Shown here piece after piece: positions 1 to 9,289 of a DNA stretch of 64,000 nt. The position numbers and the translations under genes were made by a program. How positions within the stretch are numbered: position 1 is the stretch's first letter; each line of letters starts with the position of its first letter. This DNA is from CAVROT01 sp963722905. Lineage in GTDB: Bacteria > Pseudomonadota > Alphaproteobacteria > Rhodobacterales > Rhodobacteraceae. Location of the stretch: assembly GCA_963722905.1 (NCBI GenBank), contig CAVROT010000011.1, forward strand, positions 124,001-188,000. Direction: 5' to 3'. The notes beneath the pieces were generated by a model. The model ran no database searches, was not told the origin of the DNA, and worked only from the letters and a program-made list of their open reading frames with translations.

Positions 1-453
1 ATCGTCGAGGCGATGACCGACAACCGCAACCGCACCGCGTCGGTCGTGCGCTCGGTCTTCTCCAAGAACGGCGGCAACCTGGGCGAGACGGGCAGCGTGT
101 CCTTCATGTTCGACCGCAAGGGGCAGGTGATCTATCCGGCGGACGCGGGCAGCGCCGACGACGTGATGATGGCTGCTATCGAGGCGGGCGCGGAGGATGT
201 CGAGTCCTCGGAGGAGGGCCATGTGGTCTGGTGCGCCGACACCGACCTGAACGAGGTCTCGACCGCGCTGGAGGGCAGCCTGGGCGAGAGCGAGACGACC
301 AAGCTGGTCTGGCGCCCCCAGACGGGGACCGAGCTGGACCTGGACGGTATGCAAAGGCTGATGAAGCTGATCGAGGCGCTGGAGGACGACGACGACGTGC
401 AGAACGTCACCGCCAACTTCGAGACTTCGGACGAGGTGATGGCGCAGCTTTGA
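1..453 (+). CDS. yebC: YebC/PmpR family regulator, C-terminal part
   Basis: Cut by the window edge; the reading frame is open from base 1. The visible 150 residues match the last two thirds of YebC/PmpR proteins: a GGNLGETGSVSFMF stretch near the start, an acidic middle domain and a C-terminal segment ending in DDDDVQNVTANF. Family members bind DNA as transcriptional regulators, and some have been linked to translation at proline-rich stretches; this sequence does not say which applies. The next gene begins about 100 bases later on the same strand. Confidence 0.93.
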   Translation: MVEAMTDNRNRTASVVRSVFSKNGGNLGETGSVSFMFDRKGQVIYPADAGSADDVMMAAIEAGAEDVESSEEGHVVWCADTDLNEVSTALEGSLGESETTKLVWRPQTGTELDLDGMQRLMKLIEALEDDDDVQNVTANFETSDEVMAQL

Positions 454-549
454 GGCGTGACCCCCCGCGGCGCGGCGGCGGGGAACCCTCGCGACCGGCA
501 ACCGTTGTGGCCCACATTATGCGGCGTCCAGCCGCGGATAGGACATTTA

Positions 550-1230
550 ATGGCGGCTAGGACAAATCCACGCGAGATACCCGAACGTCCCGGCGATCCG
601 CTGCCGGAACATCCGCATATCCTGCGCGGCATGGCGGTGATCGCGATGGTGGGTCCCGTCATCTTTGCGATCTCCATCCTGATCGCCGATTTCGTGGTGC
701 CTGATCACGACTGGATCGCCGACACGATCTCGGATCTGGGGGCGGGACGGTACGAGTTCATCGTCGACATAGGCATCTATGCCTATGCGGGCTCGCTGAT
801 CGCGCTGTCCTCGGGGTCCGCGCACGCCCATCTGGGCGGGCGCGGCTGGACCGCCGGGGTCTACGGGCTGATCCTCACGGGGCTGATCGTGTTCCTGGTG
901 GGAGCGCGCAACGAATACGGCGACGGCGACAACGAAGGCGTTGTGGTTCACGTCTACCTCGTCTACGCGCTGGGCGCGGCGTTTGCGATCATCCCGTGGG
1001 GCATGTCGGCGGGCGCCGGCGCCATCGACCGGAGCTATGGCATCGTGTGCAAGGCCGTGACGGTCCTGTGGATTCCGATGGCGCCGATCTTCTTCTTCCT
1101 CGCGACGGGATATGATGGGCTCTACGAGCGCATCCTCGGCCTCATCACCTTCATCTTCGTCTACGCGATCGCCCTGACGCTCTGGGGTCGGGCCCAAGCG
1201 CTTCGGGATCGGTTGATCGACGAAGACTGA
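550..1230 (+). CDS. DUF998-family multipass membrane protein
   Basis: 226 residues with about six hydrophobic segments after a short polar N-terminus. The ADTISDLGAG motif between the first two membrane segments is characteristic of DUF998 proteins, whose function is unknown. The ATG at 550 gives a normal N-terminus; the frame is open further upstream, but that part is polar and unlike the family. It stands alone between yebC and a convergent zinc-finger gene. No function is assigned beyond inner-membrane location. Confidence 0.75.
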   Translation: MAARTNPREIPERPGDPLPEHPHILRGMAVIAMVGPVIFAISILIADFVVPDHDWIADTISDLGAGRYEFIVDIGIYAYAGSLIALSSGSAHAHLGGRGWTAGVYGLILTGLIVFLVGARNEYGDGDNEGVVVHVYLVYALGAAFAIIPWGMSAGAGAIDRSYGIVCKAVTVLWIPMAPIFFFLATGYDGLYERILGLITFIFVYAIALTLWGRAQALRDRLIDED

Positions 1231-1284
1231 CGATACCGGCGGTCCTGGGCGGGACCGTCGCCGACGTACGGCAACCACGGGGAG

Positions 1285-1557
1285 TTACTTCAGCTGGCTG
1301 TCCTTGCTGCCGCGCCTGTTGATGCCGGCGGTGGGGCGGAAGGCGCCGTCGCGGTCGCGCTGGCAGTCGAGGCACAGGCGCACGCCCGGCACGGCGACCC
1401 GCCGCGGCTCGGGTATCGGCTCCTCGCATTCGGCGCAGTGGGTGGCGCTCTCGCGCGGGGCGCGCGACCGGGACACCCGCAGGCGCGCCAGCTCGTCCGC
1501 GATGGACGCCTCGATCTGTTCGTTCACCGCGCCGTCGCGCGTCCATCCGCCCGCCAT
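1285..1557 (-). CDS. DksA/TraR-type C4 zinc-finger protein
   Basis: 90 residues. A C-x2-C plus C-x2-C zinc finger (CAEC near the middle, CLDC about 20 residues later) and the flanking EPIPEPRR and PGVRLC sequences match small DksA/TraR proteins. The acidic-tip coiled coil of full DksA is shortened, so this is a YbiI-like short member, and a ppGpp-cofactor role cannot be assumed. The start at 1557 is chosen because GGAGGG lies 7 bases upstream; an upstream in-frame ATG (1590) lacks such a site. Confidence 0.82.
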   Translation of the reverse strand: MAGGWTRDGAVNEQIEASIADELARLRVSRSRAPRESATHCAECEEPIPEPRRVAVPGVRLCLDCQRDRDGAFRPTAGINRRGSKDSQLK

Positions 1558-1809
1558 CGCCAGACCCTCCGGAGCCAGATCCCACCGCATCGGATGCTAG
1601 GCGGGTCCGCGACGTCTGCCAAGGGTGGCAAGGGTGGCAATCGCGGCGCGCGGGTCGTCGCAGCCGGGCACAACCTGACGACGCGTACCGTCGACGTCGC
1701 GCATCGGACCCGCCGGTCGACGGATGGCGCCTTCGGACCCTGCGTGGCGGTCGAGCCTGCACCGATCCGCGGGTCGATGCGCGCGCCCGGACGGGCGCGC
1801 GATTTCGGA

Positions 1810-2697
1810 TCAGAGCGACTCGGACTGTTCGCGCAGCAGGCGGGTCAGGTATTTGCCATAATCGTTCTTGCGGAACTTTTCGGCCCGCTCGCCAAGGGCG
1901 GCTGCGTCTATCCAGCCCAGGTCGAAGGCGATCTCGTCCGGGCTGCCGGTCTGGAGGCCCTGACGCCGCTCCAGCGTCCGAACGAAGTTGCCGGCGTCCA
2001 GCAGGCTGCCATGCGTGCCGGTGTCGAGCCAGGCGTAACCGCGGCCCATCCTCTTGACGCGCAGCGCGCCCTCTTCGAGGTAGCTTTGCAGCAGGGTCGT
2101 GATCTCCAGCTCGCCGCGATCGGACGGTTTCACGCGGGCGGCGCGTTCGGGCGCTTCGCCGTCGAGGAAGTAGAGGCCGGTGACGGCATAGCTCGACGGG
2201 GGATGCTTGGGCTTTTCGATGATCTCGCGCACTTTCTCGTTCGCGTCGAAGGCGACGACACCGTACCGCTCGGGGTCGGCGACGTGATAGGCGAAGACGG
2301 TGCCGCCCGGCCCGTCGGCATCCGCTTCGCGCAGCAGCTCGGGCAGGCGGTGGCCGAAGAAGATGTTGTCGCCCAGCACCATTGCCGACGGCGCGCCGTC
2401 CAGGAAGTCGGCGGCCAGGATGTAGGCCTGCGCCAGACCGTCGGGGCTGGGCTGCACGATATAGGTGAGGGTCAGGCCCCACTGGCTGCCGTCGCCCAGG
2501 GTACGACGGAACTGGTCGGCGTCCTCCGGCGTGGTGATGACGGCGATGTCGCGGATGCCGCCCAGCATCAGGACGCTGAGCGGGTAGTAGATCATCGGCT
2601 TGTCGTAGATCGGCAGGAGTTGCTTCGACACCCCGATGGTGATCGGATAGAGCCGCGTGCCCGATCCTCCGGCCAGGATGATACCCTTGCGATTCAT
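1810..2697 (-). CDS. rfbA: Glucose-1-phosphate thymidylyltransferase
   Basis: 295 residues, the usual RmlA length. It catalyses dTTP + glucose-1-phosphate to dTDP-glucose, the first step of dTDP-L-rhamnose synthesis. The nucleotide-binding loop GGSGTRLYP is at residues 10-18 and the metal-binding LGDNIFF at 108-114. The start codon overlaps the rfbD stop by 4 bases (ATGA), so the two are translationally coupled. It is the last gene of the rhamnose operon, which supplies surface polysaccharide. Confidence 0.96.
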   Translation of the reverse strand: MNRKGIILAGGSGTRLYPITIGVSKQLLPIYDKPMIYYPLSVLMLGGIRDIAVITTPEDADQFRRTLGDGSQWGLTLTYIVQPSPDGLAQAYILAADFLDGAPSAMVLGDNIFFGHRLPELLREADADGPGGTVFAYHVADPERYGVVAFDANEKVREIIEKPKHPPSSYAVTGLYFLDGEAPERAARVKPSDRGELEITTLLQSYLEEGALRVKRMGRGYAWLDTGTHGSLLDAGNFVRTLERRQGLQTGSPDEIAFDLGWIDAAALGERAEKFRKNDYGKYLTRLLREQSESL

Positions 2698-3569
2698 GGT
2701 GTCGCCTCCAGTTCGGCCAGTACGTCGCGCAGCGATGCCCGCCAGTCGGGGCGCTCGATCCCGAAGGCCCGGGTGAGCGACGAACAATCCAACCGCGAGT
2801 TCGCCGGCCGGGCGGCTGGGGTCGGGTAGGACGCCGCCGGGATATCCTCGACCGTTATGTCACGGGCGGAGCGGGCGAATATCTCGCGTGCGAAATCAGC
2901 CCAGCTGACATCGGGCGCCCCGGAAAAGTTATATGTTCCCGCGAGTTCCGGCTGAGCCTTCAGGCTCTGCGCGATGTTCAGGCAGGCTGCGGCAATGTCG
3001 GCGGCTGCGGTCGGCCCGCCGACCTGATCGGCCACGATGGTTAGACGGTCGCGTGTCTGGGACAGGCGCAGCATCGTCTTGACGAAGTTCGCGCCATGCG
3101 CCGAGAAGACCCAGGATGTGCGCAGGATGACGGTCGTGCCGCCGGCCGCGCGCACGGCATCCTCTCCCGCCAGCTTGGAGCGTCCGTAGGCCCCCAGCGG
3201 AGCGGTCGGAGCGTCGGGCGGCCAGGGCGCCGTTCCGCTGCCGTCGTGGACGTAATCGGTGGAGATATGGACGAAGGGCACGCCCCGGTCCGCGCAGACG
3301 CGTGCGATGGCGCCGGGCGCGTCGCCATTGACGACGGTCGCAAGCGCCTCATCGTCCTCGGCGCGGTCGACGGCGGTGTAGGCGGCGGCGTTGATGACGG
3401 CGTCGGGCGCATGGGCCGCGACGGCAGCGGCGCAAGCCTCCGGGTCCGACAGGTCGGCTTCGCCCCGGCCGATCGCGACGACGGCGGCAGCCCCCGGCCG
3501 CGCGCTGTCCGACAGGCGCCCGAGTTCCGTTGCGACCTGCCCCGTCATCCCGAAAACAAGAACCCTCAA
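2694..3569 (-). CDS. rfbD: dTDP-4-dehydrorhamnose reductase
   Basis: 291 residues from a TTG start at 3569; the open frame continues upstream but reads through the end of the preceding gene and does not resemble the family. It performs the last step of dTDP-L-rhamnose synthesis, NAD(P)H-dependent reduction. The Rossmann start RVLVFGMTGQVATEL, the STDYVHDG segment and the YGRSKLAGE active-site helix (Tyr-x3-Lys) are present. It overlaps rfbA by 4 bases and starts about 30 bases after the unknown gene upstream. Confidence 0.93.
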   Translation of the reverse strand: MRVLVFGMTGQVATELGRLSDSARPGAAAVVAIGRGEADLSDPEACAAAVAAHAPDAVINAAAYTAVDRAEDDEALATVVNGDAPGAIARVCADRGVPFVHISTDYVHDGSGTAPWPPDAPTAPLGAYGRSKLAGEDAVRAAGGTTVILRTSWVFSAHGANFVKTMLRLSQTRDRLTIVADQVGGPTAAADIAAACLNIAQSLKAQPELAGTYNFSGAPDVSWADFAREIFARSARDITVEDIPAASYPTPAARPANSRLDCSSLTRAFGIERPDWRASLRDVLAELEATP

Positions 3570-3597
3570 GCGCCGGGGACCCGCCGTATTCCTTGTC

Positions 3598-4317
3598 CTA
3601 CCATGCCGTCCTCTCGACTCTGTGAAGCTCTGCGAACCTGTGCAGGACGGTATCCATCCCACGCGAGCGGTCAAGCAGTTCCAGCAGGATGCGTCCGGCG
3701 ACGCCGTACTGCGCGGCGACGCCCCGCACGACGGTGAAGAGGTTTGCCACAAGGTCGCCGTGGCCCACGACGAATGTGTCCATTCCGTCCAGGAGTGGGG
3801 CGGGGCGGCGTGCGGCGCGGCGCGCCTCGTCGTCGACCCCGGCGTCGAGATAGGGGATGCGAAGTGTGGTGTCGGGGGTGAAGTGCCGCTCGGTCTCGTA
3901 GAGTTTGATGATGTTGAGCATGAGGTTGCCGGTCAGCCCCATGCCCACCTCGCCCGGGTCGCGCCCGTGCTCCATGAAGGTGCCTGCGGCCGAGACCAGC
4001 CACCGTGTGTCCAGGTCGCGCAGAAGGCGGTCGGCATGGCCGTCCCACAGCGCGAAAAACCGTTGCAGGCTTCGCTCAGCGTCGATGCCGCGCCGTATCA
4101 GAACGATCAGCGCCGCGTGGTACAGGGCAATCATCGGACGGCCCGCGAAGTCGGCCTCGAGCATGGCGAGATGGTCGTCCAGATCGTGGCGGCGTCCGTA
4201 CGCCCGGACGGGACTTCTGCCCGGAACGTTCATCTCCGACATGCCCTGGTCGTGCCAGGACAGCAAAACCTTTAGCCTGCGCGACGGCGCAGTCACCCAA
4301 AAGCGGGACCAATTCAT
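3598..4317 (-). CDS. Unknown protein embedded in the rhamnose operon
   Basis: 239 residues; I do not recognise the family. The start at 4317 is supported by AGGAG 8 bases upstream. The sequence is soluble-looking and mixed alpha/beta, with hydrophobic helices around residues 60-75 and 180-200, a GRRHDLDDHLAMLE segment and a C-terminal half mentioning HGDLVANLFTVV. It sits between rfbB and rfbD on the same strand with short gaps (81 and 28 bases), so it is probably co-transcribed. By position a role in polysaccharide assembly or modification is plausible but unproven. Confidence 0.7.
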   Translation of the reverse strand: MNWSRFWVTAPSRRLKVLLSWHDQGMSEMNVPGRSPVRAYGRRHDLDDHLAMLEADFAGRPMIALYHAALIVLIRRGIDAERSLQRFFALWDGHADRLLRDLDTRWLVSAAGTFMEHGRDPGEVGMGLTGNLMLNIIKLYETERHFTPDTTLRIPYLDAGVDDEARRAARRPAPLLDGMDTFVVGHGDLVANLFTVVRGVAAQYGVAGRILLELLDRSRGMDTVLHRFAELHRVERTAW

Positions 4318-4398
4318 TACTCGTACTCCTGATACACAAACTCGTTAACGAGGAGTAGGATACTACGGTTCGCCTATTGGTTGAACATGGCTTTTTCG

Positions 4399-5442
4399 TC
4401 AGGTCGCGGTCGTCCCCAGCCGGGTGCCGACCCCTTGGCGGTCCTGCAACGCGCGCCACCAGTCCTCGTTGTCGAGGTACCATTGCACCGTCCGCTCCAG
4501 CCCTTTTTCCAGCGTCACGGAGGGGCGCCAGCCCAGTTCGGTGCGGATGCGCGTGGGGTCGATGGCGTAGCGTGCGTCGTGGCCGGGGCGGTCTGTCACG
4601 AAGGCGATCTGCTCGGCCCGGGGGGCGTTTCCGGGGCGCAGGCGGTCGACGATGCCACAGATGGTCGTGACGAGGTCGATGTTGCGCGCCTCGTTCTCGC
4701 CGCCGATGTTGTAGCTGCGGCCGTTCTCGCCCTTCCCCAGCACGGTCAGCAGGGCGTCGGCGTGATCTTCGACATAGAGCCAGTCGCGCACGTTGGTGCC
4801 GTCGCCGTAGACGGGGATGGGCGCCCCGGCCAGAGCGTTCAGGATCACCACCGGCACCAGCTTTTCGGGGAAGTGGTAGGGCCCGTAATTGTTCGAGCAG
4901 TTCGACAGGACGTGCGGCAGGCCATAGGTCTCGCCCCAGGCGCGCACCAGATGATCCGACGCGGCCTTGGAGGCCGAATAGGGGCTGTTGGGTGCGTAGG
5001 GTGTCGTTTCGGTAAAGTGGCCCGTCGGACCCAGAGTGCCGAAGACCTCGTCGGTCGAGACGTGGTGGAACCGGAAGTCGGCCGGCTTGCCCCGGGCGGT
5101 CCAGTGGGCGCGCGCGGCCTCCAGCAGCGTGTAGGTGCCGGTGATGTTGGTCTCGATGAAGTCGCCGGGACCGTCGATGGAGCGGTCCACGTGGCTTTCG
5201 GCGGCCAGGTGCATGATGGCGTCGGGTGCGTGGTGGGAGAGGATCCGGTCCATCGCGGCGCGGTCGCGGATGTCGGCCCGTTCGAAGCTGTAGCCAGCCG
5301 CGTCCGCGACCGGGGCGACGTTGGCCAGACACGCGGCATAGGTCAGAGCGTCGACGTTGACGACCTCGTGCCCGTCGCGGATGGCCTGGCGCACGACGGC
5401 CGACCCGATGAAGCCGGCGCCGCCGGTGACGAGGATCCTCAC
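4399..5442 (-). CDS. rfbB: dTDP-glucose 4,6-dehydratase
   Basis: 347 residues from a GTG start at 5442 that overlaps the rfbC stop by 4 bases. It converts dTDP-glucose to dTDP-4-keto-6-deoxyglucose using bound NAD+. The N-terminal RILVTGGAGFIGS Rossmann loop, the HLAAESHVDRSI motif, STDEVFG and the YSASKAASD catalytic Tyr-x3-Lys are all intact. The open frame upstream of 5442 is antisense-like to rfbC and unlike any dehydratase, so GTG is the real start. Confidence 0.96.
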   Translation of the reverse strand: MRILVTGGAGFIGSAVVRQAIRDGHEVVNVDALTYAACLANVAPVADAAGYSFERADIRDRAAMDRILSHHAPDAIMHLAAESHVDRSIDGPGDFIETNITGTYTLLEAARAHWTARGKPADFRFHHVSTDEVFGTLGPTGHFTETTPYAPNSPYSASKAASDHLVRAWGETYGLPHVLSNCSNNYGPYHFPEKLVPVVILNALAGAPIPVYGDGTNVRDWLYVEDHADALLTVLGKGENGRSYNIGGENEARNIDLVTTICGIVDRLRPGNAPRAEQIAFVTDRPGHDARYAIDPTRIRTELGWRPSVTLEKGLERTVQWYLDNEDWWRALQDRQGVGTRLGTTAT

Positions 5443-6008
5443 GTCGCGGCCCCGTAGACGAAGGGAGACGTGAAATCGGCCAGCAATGGCGCGGCGCGAT
5501 CCTTGTCCGACAGCGCAGGCGCGGCGCCGTTCAGCGGCCAGTCGATGCCGATGTCGGGATCGTCCCAGCGCACGCCGCCGTCGCATTCGGGGGCGTAGAA
5601 GTCGGTGCATTTGTAGACGATCTCGGTATCCGGCTTCAACGTGGCGAAGCCGTGGAGAAATCCTTCGGGGATCAGCAGCTGGCACCCGTTCCCGGCCGTC
5701 AGCTCGTGCCCGGTCCAGCGTCCGTAGGTGGGCGATCCCTCACGCACGTCCACCGCCACATCGAAGAGCGCGCCGTGGCCGCAGCGTACCAGCTTGGCCT
5801 GCGCATGGGGCGGCGACTGGAAGTGCAGGCCCCGCACCGTACCCACCTGTGCCGAAACCGAGTGATTATCCTGCACGAAGTCCAGCTCGATACCGTGATC
5901 GGAGAGGACGCGCCGCGAATAGGTCTCGGCAAAGAAACCGCGGGTGTCGCCGAAGCGCCGCGGCGTCAGAAGCAAGACGCCCTGAAGGTCGGTCCGATCT
6001 ATCTGCAT
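5439..6008 (-). CDS. rfbC: dTDP-4-dehydrorhamnose 3,5-epimerase
   Basis: 189 residues, a normal RmlC cupin. It epimerises the 4-keto-6-deoxyglucose intermediate at C3 and C5. The RRFGDTRGFFAETY segment, GLHFQ with the catalytic His, and IPEGFLHGF are present. The start at 6008 has GAAGGA 9-14 bases upstream. It is the first gene of the rhamnose operon, transcribed away from the divergent DUF2793 gene. Confidence 0.95.
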   Translation of the reverse strand: MQIDRTDLQGVLLLTPRRFGDTRGFFAETYSRRVLSDHGIELDFVQDNHSVSAQVGTVRGLHFQSPPHAQAKLVRCGHGALFDVAVDVREGSPTYGRWTGHELTAGNGCQLLIPEGFLHGFATLKPDTEIVYKCTDFYAPECDGGVRWDDPDIGIDWPLNGAAPALSDKDRAAPLLADFTSPFVYGAAT

Positions 6009-6324
6009 GTCGGGGGGGTCCTTCGGTCGTAGCGTTCTGTATCGGTCGGCTGTCGGATCCCGGCGCGTTCGTATCGGTCGGGTGCGTGGCGGTCGGGTGC
6101 GTGGCAATCGGGCGGGTTGTCCTGCAACGGGCGCCGCCGTGCAAGAGGGTGCGTGCACCGGCGGGGCGCAAATGTCGCCCGTGCCGGGACGACGGGGCCC
6201 GTTGGGGCGGGATCAGCGGGCGACGAGATGCAGCATTCGATGGCCGCGCGCCGTGGTGAGGCGACGTTTACCGCCACGCGCGACGCTGCCGGCCCGTCCC
6301 CCGAAAGCACCGGAGCAGGCCATC
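6009..6324. other. Divergent intergenic region, rfbC / DUF2793 gene
   Basis: 316 bases with no gene I can support. It should hold the promoters of the rhamnose operon (leftward) and of the DUF2793 gene (rightward). A short imperfect tandem, TCGGGTGCG/TCGGTCGGGTGCGTGGCGGT-like, lies around 6070-6115. I see no clear -35/-10 pair or operator. Confidence 0.4.
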
Positions 6325-7398
6325 ATGTCCGATACGTCGCCCCTTCTCGACCTGCCGCTGATCCAGCCCAGCCAGGCGCAAAAGCACGTCACCCATAACG
6401 AGGCGATCCTGGACCTCGACACCATCGTCCAGCTCGTCGTCGACGGGTTCGACGCCCTGGAGCCTCCGGCGGCTCCGGTGGCGGGGCGGGCGCATGCCCT
6501 TGGGGCAGTGCCGACCGGGGCGTGGGCGGGGCAGGGCGGTGCCCTGGCCGTCTGGCGCGGCGGTGCCTGGGCCTTCGTGACCCCGCGCGAAGGGTGGCGC
6601 GCCTGGGACCTGTCCAGCGGCACGCTGCGCGTCTTTGCCGGCGGCGCATGGTCCGCGACGGGCGGCGGGGCGGCAACCTCGGTCGAGCGCTTGGGCATCG
6701 GCGCGACTGCCGACGATACGAACCGGCTGGCCGTCGCCGCCGACGCGACGCTCCTGACCCATGCGGGCGGCGGTCATCGTCTGAAGGTCAACAAGGCCGC
6801 ACCCGGCGACACGGCATCTCTGCTCTTCCAGACCGGGTTCTCGGGCCGGGCCGAGATGGGTCTGGCCGGCTCAGACGACTTCGCCATCAAGGTCAGCGAG
6901 GATGGCGGCGCCTTCGCCGACGCGCTGCGGATCTCGGGCGCCGACGCCGGCGTGACGCTGGGGTCGCACCTGCGGTTCCCGGCTATGCCCGTCGCCTCAG
7001 ACGACCCCACGACCCTGGACGCCTATGCCGAGGGCGCGTGGAGCCCGGCGCCCGACGCCGCCGGCACGTCGGCCGCCGGCGTCTCGTTCACCGGGACGGG
7101 AAGCTACGTCAAGGTTGGCCGCCTCGTCCACGCGACGTTCGAGGTGACGGTGGGCGGTACCGGCACCGGCGGGGCCGGCGCGGTGCGGATCATCGGGTTC
7201 CCCTTCGGGGCAGCGGCAGGCGCCACCGCGGCCATCCGCCACCCCGGCATCGGTTTCGGTGGATCGGGCGTGGCGCACGGGCGAATGCAGGGCGCGTCCA
7301 TGATCCTGGCATCCAGCGATGGCGCCGCGCTGAACTGGGGGTCGCTGCCTGGAAGCTTCGTGATCGCGGGGTCCATCGGCTACGTCGCGTCCGCCTGA
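6325..7398 (+). CDS. DUF2793 domain protein (tail-fibre/surface-like)
   Basis: 357 residues. The N-terminal 100 residues (LIQPSQAQKHVTHNEAI, then a W-rich GAWAGQ...WRAW module) are the DUF2793 signature, common in Rhodobacterales and often found on phage-tail-like or gene-transfer-agent-associated proteins. The remainder is Gly/Ala-rich and beta-like, as in fibre or surface proteins. No signal peptide is visible. It stands alone, divergent from the rhamnose operon. Its substrate or partner is unknown. Confidence 0.78.
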   Translation: MSDTSPLLDLPLIQPSQAQKHVTHNEAILDLDTIVQLVVDGFDALEPPAAPVAGRAHALGAVPTGAWAGQGGALAVWRGGAWAFVTPREGWRAWDLSSGTLRVFAGGAWSATGGGAATSVERLGIGATADDTNRLAVAADATLLTHAGGGHRLKVNKAAPGDTASLLFQTGFSGRAEMGLAGSDDFAIKVSEDGGAFADALRISGADAGVTLGSHLRFPAMPVASDDPTTLDAYAEGAWSPAPDAAGTSAAGVSFTGTGSYVKVGRLVHATFEVTVGGTGTGGAGAVRIIGFPFGAAAGATAAIRHPGIGFGGSGVAHGRMQGASMILASSDGAALNWGSLPGSFVIAGSIGYVASA

Positions 7399-7989
7399 CC
7401 GCGGCGATGCCGCCGTTGGCTCGGGCCTCGGCAGACCCTTTTGCGTGCAGGTGCCGCCGCCGGGGTGACGTTTCACCAAAGGCGCGCCTCCGGCGCCGGG
7501 CCCAGTACGTCCGGGCCCGGCGGCAGGCGCCGTCGGCGAATGCGATCAGGGCCGGTCCGGACGAACCCGGTATCGTCGATGAGCCCATTCCGACGTTTGC
7601 CTCCATCGGCTGACTGGAACGGTCATACCGCGCTTCTGAACGTCGACCCACTCATCCGGGAGGATCTGCGCCGCGCCACGAAATCCGGAACGGGTCCCGT
7701 CACTCCCGGTCCGGTTCCGTGAAGCGCGTCCGTCGTCCGCTGCCTTCTATTCCACCTCCTCGGGATCGATGTCGGGTTTCCCGCCCGGCGTCGCAGGCAG
7801 AGCCTGCTCGTTGCGGGACATTTCCGGGCTTGGCACTGTGGGGTCGCCGATCGCCGTATCGCAGCCATGAAGGCGAACGTCGTTCCGGCGTCGCTGAGAC
7901 AGAGGTTGGCCCGGACATGGACTTCACCGCCCGGCAAGCGTCGCACACCTTCGGACCTCGGGATCGGGCGTCTTGAACGGGGCCGTCGT
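7399..7989. other. Gene-free stretch
   Basis: 591 bases between two convergent genes. The reading frames crossing it are compositional and resemble no protein. It includes a GC-rich self-complementary patch near 7490-7530 (GGCGCGCC.../GGGCCC...GGGCCC) but no T-tract, so I do not call a terminator. Confidence 0.4.
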
Positions 7990-9289
7990 TCAGTCCGCTG
8001 CGTCGTCGATCAGGATCGGCGCATCGCCGGCGCAGCCGGACCGGACCCAAGCGTAGACCTGCGCGATCTGCTCGGCCTTGCGCGCCCAGGTGAACGTGCT
8101 GTCCACGCGGGCCTTGGCGGCGGCGCCCTTGGTGGCCAGCTCTTCGGGGGCTCGGGCACAGTGCCCGAGCCGAGCACGCATGTCGGCGACGATCTGCGCC
8201 CTCGGGCCGATAGGCACGCTGTACCCCCAGGCGGGGCGCACCAGCTCGCCGGGTCCCGCGTAATCGACGATCAGCGGCGGAAGCCCCAAGGCCATGGCCT
8301 CAAGCACGACGCCGCCGCCGAACTCCCGGATCGACGGAAAACTCAGCAGATCGCACTGCGCCATGACCCCCTGCACCTGACCGTGCGCGAGCCAGCCATG
8401 GAACCGGACCTGCGCGCCCACCCCGAGCCGGTCGACCTGCGCCTTGAGCGCGGCCAGCATCGGCCCGTCGCCGATCATGTCGAGTTCCAGCGTGCCAGCC
8501 TTCAGCAGGGGCTCCGCGGCCTCGATCAGCATGTCGGGGCCCTTGTAGGGCACCATCCGTCCAACGAAGCAGCCGCGCAGGGGGACGCCACCGGCGCCGG
8601 GGCTGGCGACAAGATTGAAACGTGCGGGGTCGATGCCGTTTTCGGGCAGGTAGATCGTCTTGCGGGCGTGGCTGTCGGGTATCTCGCTCATGGTATGGCG
8701 CGAGCCGACCAGCAAGGCGGAGGCGGCCTCCAGGGTCCCGTTCCTGCCGGGCAGCAGCTTGTAGGCGTTGCGCACATAGGACAGCCATTCGCCTTCCCTG
8801 CGGCGTTCCCTGTCGAACCCCTGGGGCCACGGGACACCGCCGTTCAGGGGACCCAGCACGAACGGCACGCCCGCCCTGGCGCAATGCCGCGCGACCGAGC
8901 TTGGCTTGGTGGGTGTCAACGGCGTGATCCTGTGCACGATGTCCCACTCGCCTTGCGAGATTCTGTCGCCCGAAGCGGGTCCAGACCAGCCGTTCGAAAT
9001 AGGCGTCCGAGATGGACGAGATCGCCTGTTTGGCGGTCCACGCCCCCTTGCCCAGCAGCTTGCCGGCCCGCCACAGGGGCCGTGCGACGGGCTCGGTGTC
9101 GAGGGCGGTAAAGTCGGTGTCTTCGACCAGCCCCGCCCGCACGAAGGCGGCGCGGTTGCGCACCTGGGTGACGATATGTACGTCCGCGACCGCACGCAGG
9201 GCCTGTGCCACGGACCAGCCGACCAACGGCACGCTGACCATCTCGGGATTGGCGGCCTCGGCCATGATCAGGACACGCGGTGCGCGCAT
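7990..9289 (-). pseudogene. Group 1 glycosyltransferase, frameshifted
   Basis: The first 110 residues read in one frame from the ATG at 9289 (GGGAG 8 bases upstream; MRAPRVLIMAEAANPE...), then the protein continues in the next frame from ISQGEWDIVHRITPL to the stop at 7990. The switch lies at about 8958-8972, where one extra base would explain it. The joined product is about 430 residues with a GT-B C-terminal domain (LPENGIDPARF, GRMVPYKGPD, the FPSIREFGGGVVLEAMA donor-binding motif). It is probably a polysaccharide sugar transferase working with the rhamnose pathway. The frameshift is either genuine inactivation or a sequence error. Confidence 0.8.

Noticed and set aside
4381..5457. A 358-codon plus-strand open frame
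   Set aside because: Antisense shadow of rfbB.
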